The position numbers and the translations under genes are program-made. From contig NZ_JALOAN010000014.1 in assembly GCF_023228785.1 (NCBI RefSeq), forward strand, positions 1-54,871: a stretch of DNA of 54,871 nt, read 5' to 3'. The notes beneath the pieces were generated by a model. That model was not told the DNA's origin, made no database searches, and saw nothing but the letters and a program-made list of their open reading frames with translations. Shown here one piece after another: positions 41,176 through 51,210 of the stretch. Numbering within the stretch: the stretch's first letter is position 1; every line of letters begins with the position of its first letter. Source of the stretch: Sulfurimonas sp. (GTDB lineage: Bacteria > Campylobacterota > Campylobacteria > Campylobacterales > Sulfurimonadaceae).

Positions 41176-44100
41176 TTACAATACCTTTTGTTTTTGCCCT
41201 CTTAGAAAACTAAGAGTAGCTTTTATAATGTCATCATCATCCTTTGAAGATGATTTGATACTCTCTTTTCTCGAAGAGTGTGAAGAGTCGTTTTGGTAAG
41301 CTATAGTTATATTCTGCCCATAATTCATAATACTCTTTATCTTCATTTGCAAACTAAGCAGCTTGATAACCATAAGTTCTATAAACTGCTTAGTTGGAGT
41401 ATCTAGCTCTCCAAATCTATCTATCATCTCTTCTTCTATCTCGTAGATCTCGACTGCATCTTCACATTGCGAGAGTCTTCTGTATAGATCTAGTCTAAGT
41501 CTATCCTCTTTAACAACTTCATCAGAGACGAAGGCTGAGATAGTAAGTTTTATATCTACCTTTGCTCTTTGACTCTCAACTGTGTTACTTAGGATCTTGA
41601 TAGCATCTTCAAGCATTCTAAGATACAAAGAGTAGCCTATGTTTTTGATGTGTCCACTCTGTGCATCTCCAACTAAGTTTCCACCGCCTCTAATTTCAAG
41701 ATCATGATAAGCTAACACAGATCCACTTCCTAAAAAGGAGTTGGATTCAAGAGCTAAAAGTCGTTTTTTTGCTTCATCTGTTAGGTTCTCTTTATTTTGG
41801 ACTATAAAGTAAGCAAACCCCTCACTATGTCCACGACCAACGCGACCACGAAGCTGATGCAAGTCTGCTATTCCAAATCTATCTGCACCATCTACTATCA
41901 TAGTGTTTACATTTGGCATATGTATACCTGATTCTATAATGGAAGTGGCAATCATAAGATCATACTCTTTTGCTTCAAACTTAAGTAACTCTTTCTCAGT
42001 CTGTGTCGCGGAGATCTTAGAGTGAAGCATCAACATTCTGAGATCTGGCATTAGCGCTTTTAGCTCTCCAAATTTTATAGGCATATGATCAATACTATTA
42101 TGTACATAAAAAACTTGTCCACCACGGCGAAGTTCCCGCATAATGACCTCTTTTATAAGCTTTTCATTATACTCTTTAACAAAAGTTCTAACGCCCTGTC
42201 TCTCACTCGGCGGAGTCTGTAGCTGACTCATCGTTTTTATAGAACTCAGTGCTTGATTTAGTGAACGAGGAATTGGTGTTGCACTCATTGAGAGAAGATG
42301 CACATTGTGGTAGATCTCTTTGATCTTCTCTTTTTGCTTTACTCCAAACTTATGCTCTTCATCAATGATAACTACACCTAGATTTTTAAAAGCTAAACCA
42401 AAGAGCGCATGAGTTCCAACCACTGTATCAATCTCGCCAGATGCAAGCCCTTTTATGATAGCGTTTTTATCTTTTGAGCTTACAAATCTATCTAGTTTTG
42501 CATACTTGATTCCAAGCGTCTCAAATCTCTCATGTAGAGATCTGAAGTGCTGAGCTGAGAGCAGTGTTGTAGGGACTATAAAGGCTGATTGAAAGCCTGA
42601 CTTGTAAGCTGCATAGATGGTATTTAGTGCTACTTCAGTTTTTCCAAAGCCCACATCTCCACTAAGAAGTCTATCCATAATATGCCCAGAAGCCATTTGA
42701 GAGAGTATCTCCTCAACCGATCTATTTTGATCATCGGTATAAAGAAATCCTGAGAGCTTTTGAAACTCTATGAGATCTTCTTCCTCAATTAAGATCTTTG
42801 GTGCTTTAATAAGCTCACGAGCAGCAGCAGTATTTACTATCACGCCTGCGATCTCCAAGAGTCTCTTTTTGACTTTCTCTTTTAGTTTGCCGAAGCTTCC
42901 CTTGCCAAGTTTGTCTAAGATAGGAACAGATCCACCTGATGCGATATATCTATCTATAAAATCTAAGTTCTCTACTGGCAAAAGTATCTTATCATCGCCA
43001 ACATATTTGATAACTATAAAATCTTTAACACCACCGAGTATCTCTGTCTGCTCAATCTTCTCAAATATTCCCACACCATAATCTTCATGAACAACATAAT
43101 CTCCAGCCTTTAAGTCATCTAGAAGGATGGAACTTTTTCTTCTTCTTCTAATCTTCTCTGGCTTATTTAGTGAGATAATCAGCTCATCTTTTGAGACGAT
43201 ATTTAGTATATATGGTGCATAAACTTCTTTAATACCACCAAGATTAAAAAGACCTGCTTGCTTCATCAAAGCTTCATTTGCCGCTATGATAGTTATTTTT
43301 TTGTTTTTATGGACTTTAAGCAGAGCATGCAGATCTGTAACTGCAACCTCTCTAAAATCATCACTAGAGCTTAAAGCTTCAAGGTTAAAATCTTCTCTTG
43401 GCAGAACTGGATTGTTGAGTGCATATGCATCTACTAAGAGTGCATCTAAGTTTTGTGAGAGTTTGACTACTTTGTTTGTTAAAAAATTTGAAGCCTTATC
43501 TTCAAGATACCAGAACCCAAGAGATGAAATATCCTTAACCAAAGAATCAAACTCACTTGATTTTACTCTTTTATCAAGCTCATCAAAACCCTGCTCATCC
43601 AAAGAGTAAAAAGCTGGACTTATCTCAATTTGCTCAAGTTCTTCTTTTTGTGTTCTTTGAGATTCAAGCTCAAAATACTTTATCTGCTCTATAGTCTCAT
43701 CAAACAAAGAGATACGAACAGGAAGCTTAGATCCAGGTGCGTAGATATCAATAATATCACCACGAAAGGAGATCTCACCTTGAACTTGAACCATATCTAC
43801 AAAATTATATCCCCAAAAGAGCATCTTTTCTTTAAACTCACTAAGCCCTATGCTAGAGCCAAACTCTATGGTTTTTGTTTGAAGTAAAGAAGCTTCTGGA
43901 AGTGGAAATAAAAGTGTTTTTAAAGGAGATATAACAAGAGGTTTTTGCTTCTTTTCATAATACTTTTTAAGCCCCAAAAAGAGCTGATGTAACTCTTCTG
44001 TGTAGACTCTTAAGTCATCCCCAAAACTAGCACGAAAATCTGGAAAAACTATAACTTCACGGTTGAAAAATTTTGCAACACTACTAAGAGCCTCTGCTTC

Positions 44101-44181
44101 TTTTGCATCTTGACATATTAAAAGTTCTAAATCTTGTTTTTTTTGGGTTTTAAAGTACTCGAAGAGTCTATTTTGTGACAT
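41176..44181 (-). CDS. mfd: transcription-repair coupling factor Mfd
   Basis: A 1001-residue translocase that removes stalled RNA polymerase and recruits UvrA. It has the UvrB-like N-terminal domains, the RNA polymerase-interacting domain (AGDYVVHEDYGVGIF) and RecG-like helicase motifs: SGDVGFGKTEVAL (Walker A), IIDEEHKFGV (DEEH box), SMSATPIPRS and QLRGRVGRG. A C-terminal regulatory domain completes it. It is shorter than the E. coli protein (about 1150), as I recall is usual in Campylobacterota. It lies 54 nt after the bactofilin gene. Confidence 0.95.
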   Translation of the reverse strand: MSQNRLFEYFKTQKKQDLELLICQDAKEAEALSSVAKFFNREVIVFPDFRASFGDDLRVYTEELHQLFLGLKKYYEKKQKPLVISPLKTLLFPLPEASLLQTKTIEFGSSIGLSEFKEKMLFWGYNFVDMVQVQGEISFRGDIIDIYAPGSKLPVRISLFDETIEQIKYFELESQRTQKEELEQIEISPAFYSLDEQGFDELDKRVKSSEFDSLVKDISSLGFWYLEDKASNFLTNKVVKLSQNLDALLVDAYALNNPVLPREDFNLEALSSSDDFREVAVTDLHALLKVHKNKKITIIAANEALMKQAGLFNLGGIKEVYAPYILNIVSKDELIISLNKPEKIRRRRKSSILLDDLKAGDYVVHEDYGVGIFEKIEQTEILGGVKDFIVIKYVGDDKILLPVENLDFIDRYIASGGSVPILDKLGKGSFGKLKEKVKKRLLEIAGVIVNTAAARELIKAPKILIEEEDLIEFQKLSGFLYTDDQNRSVEEILSQMASGHIMDRLLSGDVGFGKTEVALNTIYAAYKSGFQSAFIVPTTLLSAQHFRSLHERFETLGIKYAKLDRFVSSKDKNAIIKGLASGEIDTVVGTHALFGLAFKNLGVVIIDEEHKFGVKQKEKIKEIYHNVHLLSMSATPIPRSLNQALSSIKTMSQLQTPPSERQGVRTFVKEYNEKLIKEVIMRELRRGGQVFYVHNSIDHMPIKFGELKALMPDLRMLMLHSKISATQTEKELLKFEAKEYDLMIATSIIESGIHMPNVNTMIVDGADRFGIADLHQLRGRVGRGHSEGFAYFIVQNKENLTDEAKKRLLALESNSFLGSGSVLAYHDLEIRGGGNLVGDAQSGHIKNIGYSLYLRMLEDAIKILSNTVESQRAKVDIKLTISAFVSDEVVKEDRLRLDLYRRLSQCEDAVEIYEIEEEMIDRFGELDTPTKQFIELMVIKLLSLQMKIKSIMNYGQNITIAYQNDSSHSSRKESIKSSSKDDDDIIKATLSFLRGQKQKVL

Positions 44182-44235
44182 CTATTTCCTAGTGGATTTT
44201 GTTTTTGTGAAGTTATTAAAGCAAAGAGTTAACTC

Positions 44236-44655
44236 TTATACTTTAAGTTCTTGTTTTTTAATTTCTAATGTTTGTGGAGTTGGTGCTGGTGTTGCATCTT
44301 TTACAACGCTACTTCCTTCAAATACACCTTTTGCTTCGATAACAAGTTCGGCTGACTCTATAGTTCCGTTTACTCTCCCTGCTGCTTTTATCTCTACTCT
44401 TTGGGCGTTTACACTTCCTTCTATATAGCCTTGAACTACTAGTCTTTGAGTGTTTACATCGCCTTTTATATGACCGTTTTTACCGATATTTACCTCTTTT
44501 TTAGAGTGTATAATTCCTTCAAATTCGCCATCTACATATAAATTACAAGAGAGATTCATTTCTCCTTTAATCGTAGAGCCAGCTGTGATGATGGTAGTGT
44601 TTGCGTCGGGTTTGGTATTTTGATGTGTGCTGTCGCTGTTATTAAAGATTGCCAT
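44236..44655 (-). CDS. ccmA: bactofilin (CcmA-like cell-shape protein)
   Basis: A 139-residue polymer-forming bactofilin. The beta-helix core (about 20-120) shows the repeating pattern of hydrophobic residues and Gly turns (AGSTIKGEMNLSCNLYVDGEFEG). The N-terminus MAIFNNS resembles H. pylori CcmA as I remember it. Its first 100 bases lie inside the 3' end of the M23 peptidase gene in another frame. In H. pylori, CcmA and the Csd peptidases work together to shape the helical cell. The same partnership is likely here. A TA/P-rich tail precedes the lysine-rich end. Confidence 0.9.
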   Translation of the reverse strand: MAIFNNSDSTHQNTKPDANTTIITAGSTIKGEMNLSCNLYVDGEFEGIIHSKKEVNIGKNGHIKGDVNTQRLVVQGYIEGSVNAQRVEIKAAGRVNGTIESAELVIEAKGVFEGSSVVKDATPAPTPQTLEIKKQELKV

Positions 44656-45512
44656 GGTACTGTATTTTCCTTTTCAAATATGGTTTTATAATTTTGTACA
44701 TTCCATTTTACAAAATAAAATGGATTTACTGTTCTTTGAACAAATCTTATCTCATAGTGTAAATGCGGTCCACTACTCATTCCTGAGTTGCCAGTATATG
44801 CGATAAGATCACCTTTTTTTACAAATTTACCCGATTTTATCACAACACTGTTTAAATGAGCAAAATAAGTTTTAAATCCATAATTATGTTGAATAATAAC
44901 AAGATTTCCAAAACCACTTTTTTCATGATGACCAGAATATTCAACTATTCCATCTGCTGTAGCATAAACAGGTGTTTTCAATGGTGCTTTCATATCAAGA
45001 CCACGGTGGAATTCTTTTCTATTTAATGTGGGATGAACTCTATAGCCATACTTACTTGTTACGCCATTATATTCTATGGGAGAGCCACTTGGAATAAATT
45101 GTAAGAGTGTAGCCATATGTTCAGAATTTAGCTTTGTTAAGCTAACTCTCTCTTTTAATGACATATCTGCAACTGGAGCTAAGCCTATAAGTGTCTCTAT
45201 TTCAGAGAGAGAGTCTGAAACTTCAGTGAGCTCTTTTTTCTTAGTTAAAAGCCTCATCTGAGTGTCTTTCATACTTAAATCAAGTTCTATATTTTTGTCT
45301 TTTAGTTCTTCATATGCTATTTGAGTATTTTGTCGCTTTAGTTCTATCTGATCAACTGAGTAATCTAGATAGAGAATCGTACCTACCGCTGTCAGAGATA
45401 CGAAGCCGATAGATATTACTATGTACAATAAAAACTTTTTAACTATCTGATGCAAGTTAAACTGTTTAACGCCATTATCATCGTTGATGGTAATTGTAAA
45501 GTGATTATTCAT
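44556..45512 (-). CDS. M23-family peptidoglycan endopeptidase (Csd1-like)
   Basis: A 318-residue membrane-anchored zinc peptidase. One N-terminal helix (about 25-48) is followed by a periplasmic coiled coil (about 55-110). The LytM/M23 domain has metal ligands H169 and D173 (FHRGLD) and H250/H252 (HLHYE), all present, so it should be active. It overlaps folC by 4 bp and the bactofilin gene by 100 bp. The pairing matches csd1-ccmA of H. pylori, which sets cell curvature. The C-terminal 33 codons are the part read in two frames. Confidence 0.9.
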   Translation of the reverse strand: MNNHFTITINDDNGVKQFNLHQIVKKFLLYIVISIGFVSLTAVGTILYLDYSVDQIELKRQNTQIAYEELKDKNIELDLSMKDTQMRLLTKKKELTEVSDSLSEIETLIGLAPVADMSLKERVSLTKLNSEHMATLLQFIPSGSPIEYNGVTSKYGYRVHPTLNRKEFHRGLDMKAPLKTPVYATADGIVEYSGHHEKSGFGNLVIIQHNYGFKTYFAHLNSVVIKSGKFVKKGDLIAYTGNSGMSSGPHLHYEIRFVQRTVNPFYFVKWNVQNYKTIFEKENTVPWQSLITATAHIKIPNPTQTLPSSQLALRLKEK

Positions 45513-46669
45513 ATTTCATTTTTCCACTCTTTATAACTTTTAATAAAAGCTTCCACGACACTAAAAGAGCCAAAAACAAGATAAGAAGTATCTTTGTCAA
45601 CTCTTTTAAACTTAGTGTATTTTATCTCTAATTCATTTAAAGTTCTTTTAAGTACTTCAAATGTCTGTGCTCTGTTATCATTTATGTCTATAAGTTCTAC
45701 ACTATTAAGTATTGGCTTTAAGATCTTAAGTATTTGCTCATGATCCTTATCTTTGTAAGAGTTGTAAACCAAAACATATTTTTTAGGACTAAGAGCTTCT
45801 TTTATAGCCTGTGCAGCTAAAGGATTGTGACCAACATCAACTATGATGTTATCGTCTAATCTACTTAGTCTTCCAAAAAGTCTAGCACCATTAAAATCAT
45901 CTGTAGCATATTTGATGCCAAGAAACTTTAAAGCTGCTATGCTAAGTGATAGATTATCGACAAGATAGGAAGCTAGCTTTAACTCTTGTGCTATTATTTG
46001 TATCTTTTGTTCATCCTCAGTATCAAGATATTCTTGATATTTTCTAATATCCAAAGAATTCTTGAGTGCGAGATCTTTTGCAACACTATAAACTTCACTG
46101 CTCTGCGTAGCCAAAATAGCACTATTTTGTATAGCACGAAGTTTCGTAGTTGCAATCTCTTTTATACTCTCTCCCAAAAATGCTTGATGATCATAAGCTA
46201 TAGGTGTCACTAAGGTTAAAAACTTATCAAAAACAGCAGTAGCATCGTGTTCCCCACCTAGCCCTGCTTCCATTACTACATATTCACAACTACTAAAAAC
46301 TATACTTGCTAATAAAGTTGTATATTCAAAATAAGAGAGTGCATCCGAGTCTTCTTTTTTTAAAATATTTTGTAGTTTTGTGTGGGCCTCTTGCAATACT
46401 TCATCACTAGCATCACTTCCATCTAACCAGACTCGCTCATTGAACTCTAGGATGTGTGGAGATGTGTAGTGACCTACACTAAAGCCACGTTTATAGAGTG
46501 CTGATGCAAGAAATCGTCCTGTCGTACCTTTGGCATTTGTGCCAATAAGATGTATTATTTTAGGATTTGCTAATTTCTCTTTTATACTCTTATATACACG
46601 AGGCATACGCGTATAATCTATCTCGTTATAAAAAAGAGGTTTTTTAGCTAAAAATATTTGAAGCTGCAC
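45509..46669 (-). CDS. folC: bifunctional folylpolyglutamate/dihydrofolate synthase
   Basis: A 386-residue Mur-ligase-type ATP-dependent enzyme that adds glutamate to (dihydro)folate. The P-loop is IGTNAKGTTGR, followed by TSPHILEFNERVW and the GGEHDATAVF region. The C-terminal domain has VDVGHNPLA. GTG 46669 is the start; it overlaps the stop of the GGDEF gene by 1 bp, with no strong SD, so translation is probably coupled. The chain is somewhat shorter than in E. coli but complete in motifs. Confidence 0.92.
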   Translation of the reverse strand: MQLQIFLAKKPLFYNEIDYTRMPRVYKSIKEKLANPKIIHLIGTNAKGTTGRFLASALYKRGFSVGHYTSPHILEFNERVWLDGSDASDEVLQEAHTKLQNILKKEDSDALSYFEYTTLLASIVFSSCEYVVMEAGLGGEHDATAVFDKFLTLVTPIAYDHQAFLGESIKEIATTKLRAIQNSAILATQSSEVYSVAKDLALKNSLDIRKYQEYLDTEDEQKIQIIAQELKLASYLVDNLSLSIAALKFLGIKYATDDFNGARLFGRLSRLDDNIIVDVGHNPLAAQAIKEALSPKKYVLVYNSYKDKDHEQILKILKPILNSVELIDINDNRAQTFEVLKRTLNELEIKYTKFKRVDKDTSYLVFGSFSVVEAFIKSYKEWKNEI

Positions 46670-48219
46670 TATTTTTTAGATGCAACTCTATTGCGACCAT
46701 CTTTTTTAGCTTGATATAGATACTCATCAGCAGAATTTATAAGGTTTTGCAAAGAGGTATGATTTACTCTCTCACTCACTCCAGCACTAACCGTCACCTC
46801 TATTCTTTTACCTCTATACATAAATCTAGCCCTCTGAACATGTTCTCTTATCTTCTGGGCAAAAACAACTCCGCCTGCTGTGTCCGTTTCACTAAGAAGA
46901 GCTATAAACTCTTCTCCTCCATATCTTCCAACTATATCAACACTTCTCACTTCTTTTTTAAGAATCTTTGCAAAAGCACCAAGGACTGCATCTCCAGCCT
47001 CGTGCCCATAGTTATCATTTACATCTTTAAAGTGGTCAAGATCGAACATTATAATACTAAAATTGTGCCCATATCTCTCAAACTCTGCTTCTTTGACTTT
47101 TAAAAGCTCATCTAAAGCTCGTTTATTAAAAAGTTTTGTTAAAAAGTCTTCTTTTGAAGCATTTTTCGCCTCTTGGAGCTCTAGTTCAAGTTTACTTATT
47201 CTTTCACTCAATACCTTTACTTCGCCATTTTGGTTTTTAAGATCTCTACTTAAGAGTTGAGTGTTTTCTTCTAATGCAGTAGCAATTATAAAGAGTTTTT
47301 TATGAGCTATGCTAAAGTTTGTATCTGCATCTTCATTGTAAGACTCTAACTCTTTTTTTATTTTTTGAATCTCTAATGTTGAGTCATCTGAGCGTTCTAT
47401 CATCTCAATTAGTCTAAAAGAGAGCTTGTCTAAAACACCATCTATAGACGCTAACATCTCTTTTACGCTATTTTTATCTAATGCGATTCTAAGCATAATT
47501 ATTGATTTCACTTCATTTTCTATGCTTGAATTATCTATTATTGATGGGTTTTCATTTAATCTTTTACTCAAATCTGCAATTTTTTCATTTACACTAGATG
47601 CGATAGATGGAACAAAAGATGAAACCAAAAGAGATACAACTTTTTGTAACTCTTTTTGTTGTGAACCTTCTTGTGAGTGTAACTTTGATAAGTCTATACT
47701 TTGTATAGTTTTTTTAAGGTTCGTTTTATCTACACTTGCGAATAACTTTAGTTTTTCTAAAAAAGAGTCATCATAAGTAGTTATAAAATTTATCCATTGT
47801 TGTCTATAGTGTTCATATTCTGTTGTACTTGGATTTGAATTTAAAAGCTTTATGCCCTCTTTTGCAAGCACCGATGCTTCTGCATTATGTAAAACTTCTA
47901 CAACTTGAAGTATTCTTCTTATAAGTGTATTTTGTGCGTCTAAGAGTTCTGTACAAATAGTAGGTTTTGTTCTATTTAGCCTTGAGATTAAAAACCTAGC
48001 TAACTCAGCCATAGTAGTTATTCTATACTGTGTTAACTCTTTTTGGAACTCTGGATTTAGAGTTTTAGAGAATTTATCTACATGGGCACAATCTTCATAT
48101 ACAACTCCAGCCTTTTGAGCTTCCTTGCAAAAAGCATCAGCATAAAAATCAGGGGTAAGTAACTTACCTTCTAGATCCAGTCTTTTAATAGTCTTTTTTA
48201 TAATCGTCCCAACTGTCAT
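46669..48219 (-). CDS. diguanylate cyclase (GGDEF) with long helical N-terminus
   Basis: A 516-residue soluble protein. About 340 mostly helical residues of unknown fold precede a coiled coil (LSERISKLELELQEAKNAS) and an intact GGDEF domain (LFNKRALDELL, DLDHFKDVNDNYGHEAGD, RYGGEEF at 432-438). It should make c-di-GMP. There is no membrane segment. It sits between lptE and folC in a housekeeping operon with 2-nt gaps, preceded by AAGGAG. The N-terminal region probably senses a cytoplasmic signal. I cannot name its family. Confidence 0.9.
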   Translation of the reverse strand: MTVGTIIKKTIKRLDLEGKLLTPDFYADAFCKEAQKAGVVYEDCAHVDKFSKTLNPEFQKELTQYRITTMAELARFLISRLNRTKPTICTELLDAQNTLIRRILQVVEVLHNAEASVLAKEGIKLLNSNPSTTEYEHYRQQWINFITTYDDSFLEKLKLFASVDKTNLKKTIQSIDLSKLHSQEGSQQKELQKVVSLLVSSFVPSIASSVNEKIADLSKRLNENPSIIDNSSIENEVKSIIMLRIALDKNSVKEMLASIDGVLDKLSFRLIEMIERSDDSTLEIQKIKKELESYNEDADTNFSIAHKKLFIIATALEENTQLLSRDLKNQNGEVKVLSERISKLELELQEAKNASKEDFLTKLFNKRALDELLKVKEAEFERYGHNFSIIMFDLDHFKDVNDNYGHEAGDAVLGAFAKILKKEVRSVDIVGRYGGEEFIALLSETDTAGGVVFAQKIREHVQRARFMYRGKRIEVTVSAGVSERVNHTSLQNLINSADEYLYQAKKDGRNRVASKK

Positions 48220-48221
48220 AA

Positions 48222-48743
48222 CTACTCCTTAGATTCACTCTTTTTTTTAGCAGCTGCACCTTCAGCTGAAACCTTAGCAACAAAAGAGCGTATAGCCTTA
48301 GCAGCACTAAATTTTATAGCTTCAAATCTCTCTTGGTCAGTTACAACAGCATTAGGAGAGACTGAAAAATCATATGTTCCATTAAGAGAATATCTCTTAC
48401 TTACGCCACTATGGTGTCTTAATATATTTAGATTTAATCTCATCTTATAACCTATAATAAAACCATCTTTATCATAAACAAGAGGTGAGTAAGTTGGGTT
48501 TGAGATAGAGATTTCCAAATGTGTATCTGACTCATCTCTACTTCTTAGTGAAGCGTGAAAAACCTCTATAATAGCCTCATCAACTGCATCTTTAATGATA
48601 ACCGTATTTTCAGGATCTTGTGCAGATATGCTAATACTAGTACTTATTTTCTCGCCCATTACTTCGCGAGCAAACTTTGAACTTGGAGTATATCCGCATC
48701 CACTAATAACTAAGAGTAAGATAAAGGGCAATAAGATTCTCAC
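48222..48743 (-). CDS. lptE: LPS assembly lipoprotein LptE
   Basis: A 173-residue lipoprotein with a clear lipobox (LLVISGC, acylated C16) and CGYTPSS start. The body fits the LptE fold (sheet with two helices). LptE plugs LptD and helps insert lipopolysaccharide in the outer membrane. Family sequence conservation is low. The call leans on the lipobox, the GCGY start and the position directly after leuS (2-nt gap), which I remember from C. jejuni. The C-terminus is Lys/Ala-rich. Confidence 0.8.
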   Translation of the reverse strand: MRILLPFILLLVISGCGYTPSSKFAREVMGEKISTSISISAQDPENTVIIKDAVDEAIIEVFHASLRSRDESDTHLEISISNPTYSPLVYDKDGFIIGYKMRLNLNILRHHSGVSKRYSLNGTYDFSVSPNAVVTDQERFEAIKFSAAKAIRSFVAKVSAEGAAAKKKSESKE

Positions 48744-48745
48744 TA

Positions 48746-51196
48746 CTATCCTTTTACTACGATATTTACAAGTTTTTTAGGAACTACTATCTCTTTTACT
48801 ATGGCTTTATCTTCAAGCCACTTTGATGCGGCCTCTTTTGCAAGAGTAATTATCTCTTCATTGCTAGCATCTGTACTAACTTCTATCTCAGTTCTTCTTT
48901 TACCATTTATGGATACTCCTAGCATCATAGAGTCGCAAACAAAGACTTCATCAAGGACAACTTGAGGCTTTAGGTTAGCAAGTCCAAAATAATTACTGCT
49001 TATCTCATAACAAACATGTGGAATAATTGGCTCCATAATTGAGCTAAGAATCCAGTATGCTTCACTCCAAACATCACTGTTTTGCTGTAAGTTAAGTGCG
49101 TTTAAAGCTTCCATAACCCCTGCTATAAGTGTGTTAAAAGTATGTCTTTCATTGTAAACATCATTTGCTCGAACAAGTGCTTCATAGACTTTTACTCTTG
49201 CAAATTTTTCTTCTTTACTAAGAGTTGAGTGCTCTATCTTAGGAATAGTATTACACTTTACTACATTTACACTTCGCTCATAAAATCTTTTTATAAATCT
49301 ATATGCACCCTCGACTGCATTATCATTCCACTCTAGCTCTTGAGTTGGAGGAGCTGCAAAGAGTATAAAGAGTCTTGCTGTATCTGCACCATATTTTTCT
49401 ATAATGGCATCAGGATCTACAGTATTGCCTTTAGATTTTGACATCTTTGCACCATCTTTTAGAACCATTCCTTGAGTTAGGAGATTGTCAAATGGCTCAT
49501 CAAAATCTAAGTAGCCTAGATCTCGAAATACTTTTGTAAAAAATCTTGCATATAAAAGATGAAGTATCGCGTGTTCTATTCCGCCAATATATTGATCAAC
49601 TCCCATCCAGTAAGAGATCTGCTCTTTTGAAAAAGCTTCATCTTTCCAGTTACTCTCTGAGGCACAAAAACGTAAAAAATACCATGAAGACTCAACAAAA
49701 GTATCCATTGTATCTGTCTCTCTTGTAGCATCTTTACTACACTTTGGACACTTGCAATATTTCCAAGTGGGGTGTCTCTCAAGAGGATTACCCTCACCTG
49801 TTATCTCTGCATCTTTTGGAAGTGCTATAGGGAGATTTTCTTTTTTCTCCATTACTAAACCACACGAGTCACAATGCACAAAAGGAATAGGAGCGCCCCA
49901 ATATCTCTGACGACTCACTCCCCAATCTTTGAGTTTATAGTTAGTTGTTTTTTGACCCATTTTTGAATCTTCAAAGTATTTTATAATCTCTTTTTGAGAC
50001 TCTTGAGAGTTTTGTCCGTCAAAAGATCCAGAGTTAAAAAGCTCTCCCACTTCTGTAAATGCTGAGTCAACTTTCACATCTCCAGCAAATGGTTTAATGA
50101 CTGACTTTATATTTAAGTTATACTTCTTAGCAAAATCAAAATCCCTCTCATCGTGAGCTGGAACTGCCATAACAGCACCGCTTCCATAATCCATCAAAAC
50201 AAAGTTAGCAACCCAAACTGGAATCTCTTTTTTTGTAAGTGGATGAATTACACTAATGTTTAGTGCTACACCAGATTTTTCTTTTTGTCTATCTATGGAA
50301 GATGTCTTTTTCATCGCATCTATTTTAGCGACTACTTCATCGCTTAAAAGAGAGTTTTCTATCATGTAAGTGACAATTTTGTGTTCAGGTGCTAGAGCTG
50401 TATATGTTACACCATAAATTGTATCTGGGCGAGTTGTAAACACATCAAAAGAGTCAAATGTGTTGTTTAGTTTTTCTTTAGAAGCAGAACCAAAAAACAG
50501 ATCAAAAGCCAAACCATTTGACTTTCCTATCCAGTTCTCTTGCATAGTCAAAACTTGTTTTGGCCAACCACCCTCTAGATTTTTTAAAGAGTCTAAAAGT
50601 TCATCGCTATACTCACTTATCTTAAAGTAGTACTGATTCATATCTTTTTTTACTATAGGAGTATCACATCTCCAGCAACATCCATCGATCACTTGCTCAT
50701 TTGCCAAGACTGTTTGATCATTGGGACACCAGTTTAGTAGCCCTTTTTGACTGTACATTAAGCCTTTTTCGTACATATCAATTATAAAGCCTTGTTCAAA
50801 CTTAGTGTAGAGTTCATCACTCGTTGCAAACTCTCTATTTTTTGAAAAAGAAAAGCCTAAAGCTTTAAACTCACCCCTCATATAGTCTATATTGTTATAA
50901 GTCCACTCTTTTGGATCTGCGTTGTTTTTTATAGCTGCATTTTCAGCTGGCATTCCAAAGCTATCAAAGCCTATAGGATGAAGGACATTGAAGTTTTGTT
51001 GACGATAGTATCTAGCAAGTGCATCACTAATAGAGTAGTTTCTAACATGTCCCATATGAAGTCTTCCACTTGGAAATGGAAACATGCTCAATATGTATTT
51101 TTTCTTTTTTGTGAAGTCTTCGCTAGGTTCAAAACTATCATTTTTAGCCCAAAAATCTTGCCATGTTTTCTCAATAATCTTAAAGTTGTAATCCAA
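48746..51196 (-). CDS. leuS: leucyl-tRNA synthetase
   Basis: An 816-residue class I synthetase charging tRNA-Leu. The HIGH motif is in PFPSGRLHMGHVRN, the KMSKS motif in KMSKSKGNTV, and the editing domain is in the middle (TTRPDTIYGVTY). A zinc-type segment (WCPNDQTVLA, CWRCD) and the C-terminal anticodon and C-terminal domains are present. The gene follows the small membrane protein by 14 nt and precedes lptE by 2 nt. Length is normal. It is an ordinary housekeeping gene. Confidence 0.97.
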   Translation of the reverse strand: MDYNFKIIEKTWQDFWAKNDSFEPSEDFTKKKKYILSMFPFPSGRLHMGHVRNYSISDALARYYRQQNFNVLHPIGFDSFGMPAENAAIKNNADPKEWTYNNIDYMRGEFKALGFSFSKNREFATSDELYTKFEQGFIIDMYEKGLMYSQKGLLNWCPNDQTVLANEQVIDGCCWRCDTPIVKKDMNQYYFKISEYSDELLDSLKNLEGGWPKQVLTMQENWIGKSNGLAFDLFFGSASKEKLNNTFDSFDVFTTRPDTIYGVTYTALAPEHKIVTYMIENSLLSDEVVAKIDAMKKTSSIDRQKEKSGVALNISVIHPLTKKEIPVWVANFVLMDYGSGAVMAVPAHDERDFDFAKKYNLNIKSVIKPFAGDVKVDSAFTEVGELFNSGSFDGQNSQESQKEIIKYFEDSKMGQKTTNYKLKDWGVSRQRYWGAPIPFVHCDSCGLVMEKKENLPIALPKDAEITGEGNPLERHPTWKYCKCPKCSKDATRETDTMDTFVESSWYFLRFCASESNWKDEAFSKEQISYWMGVDQYIGGIEHAILHLLYARFFTKVFRDLGYLDFDEPFDNLLTQGMVLKDGAKMSKSKGNTVDPDAIIEKYGADTARLFILFAAPPTQELEWNDNAVEGAYRFIKRFYERSVNVVKCNTIPKIEHSTLSKEEKFARVKVYEALVRANDVYNERHTFNTLIAGVMEALNALNLQQNSDVWSEAYWILSSIMEPIIPHVCYEISSNYFGLANLKPQVVLDEVFVCDSMMLGVSINGKRRTEIEVSTDASNEEIITLAKEAASKWLEDKAIVKEIVVPKKLVNIVVKG

Positions 51197-51210
51197 AAAA
51201 AGTTCCTAAG

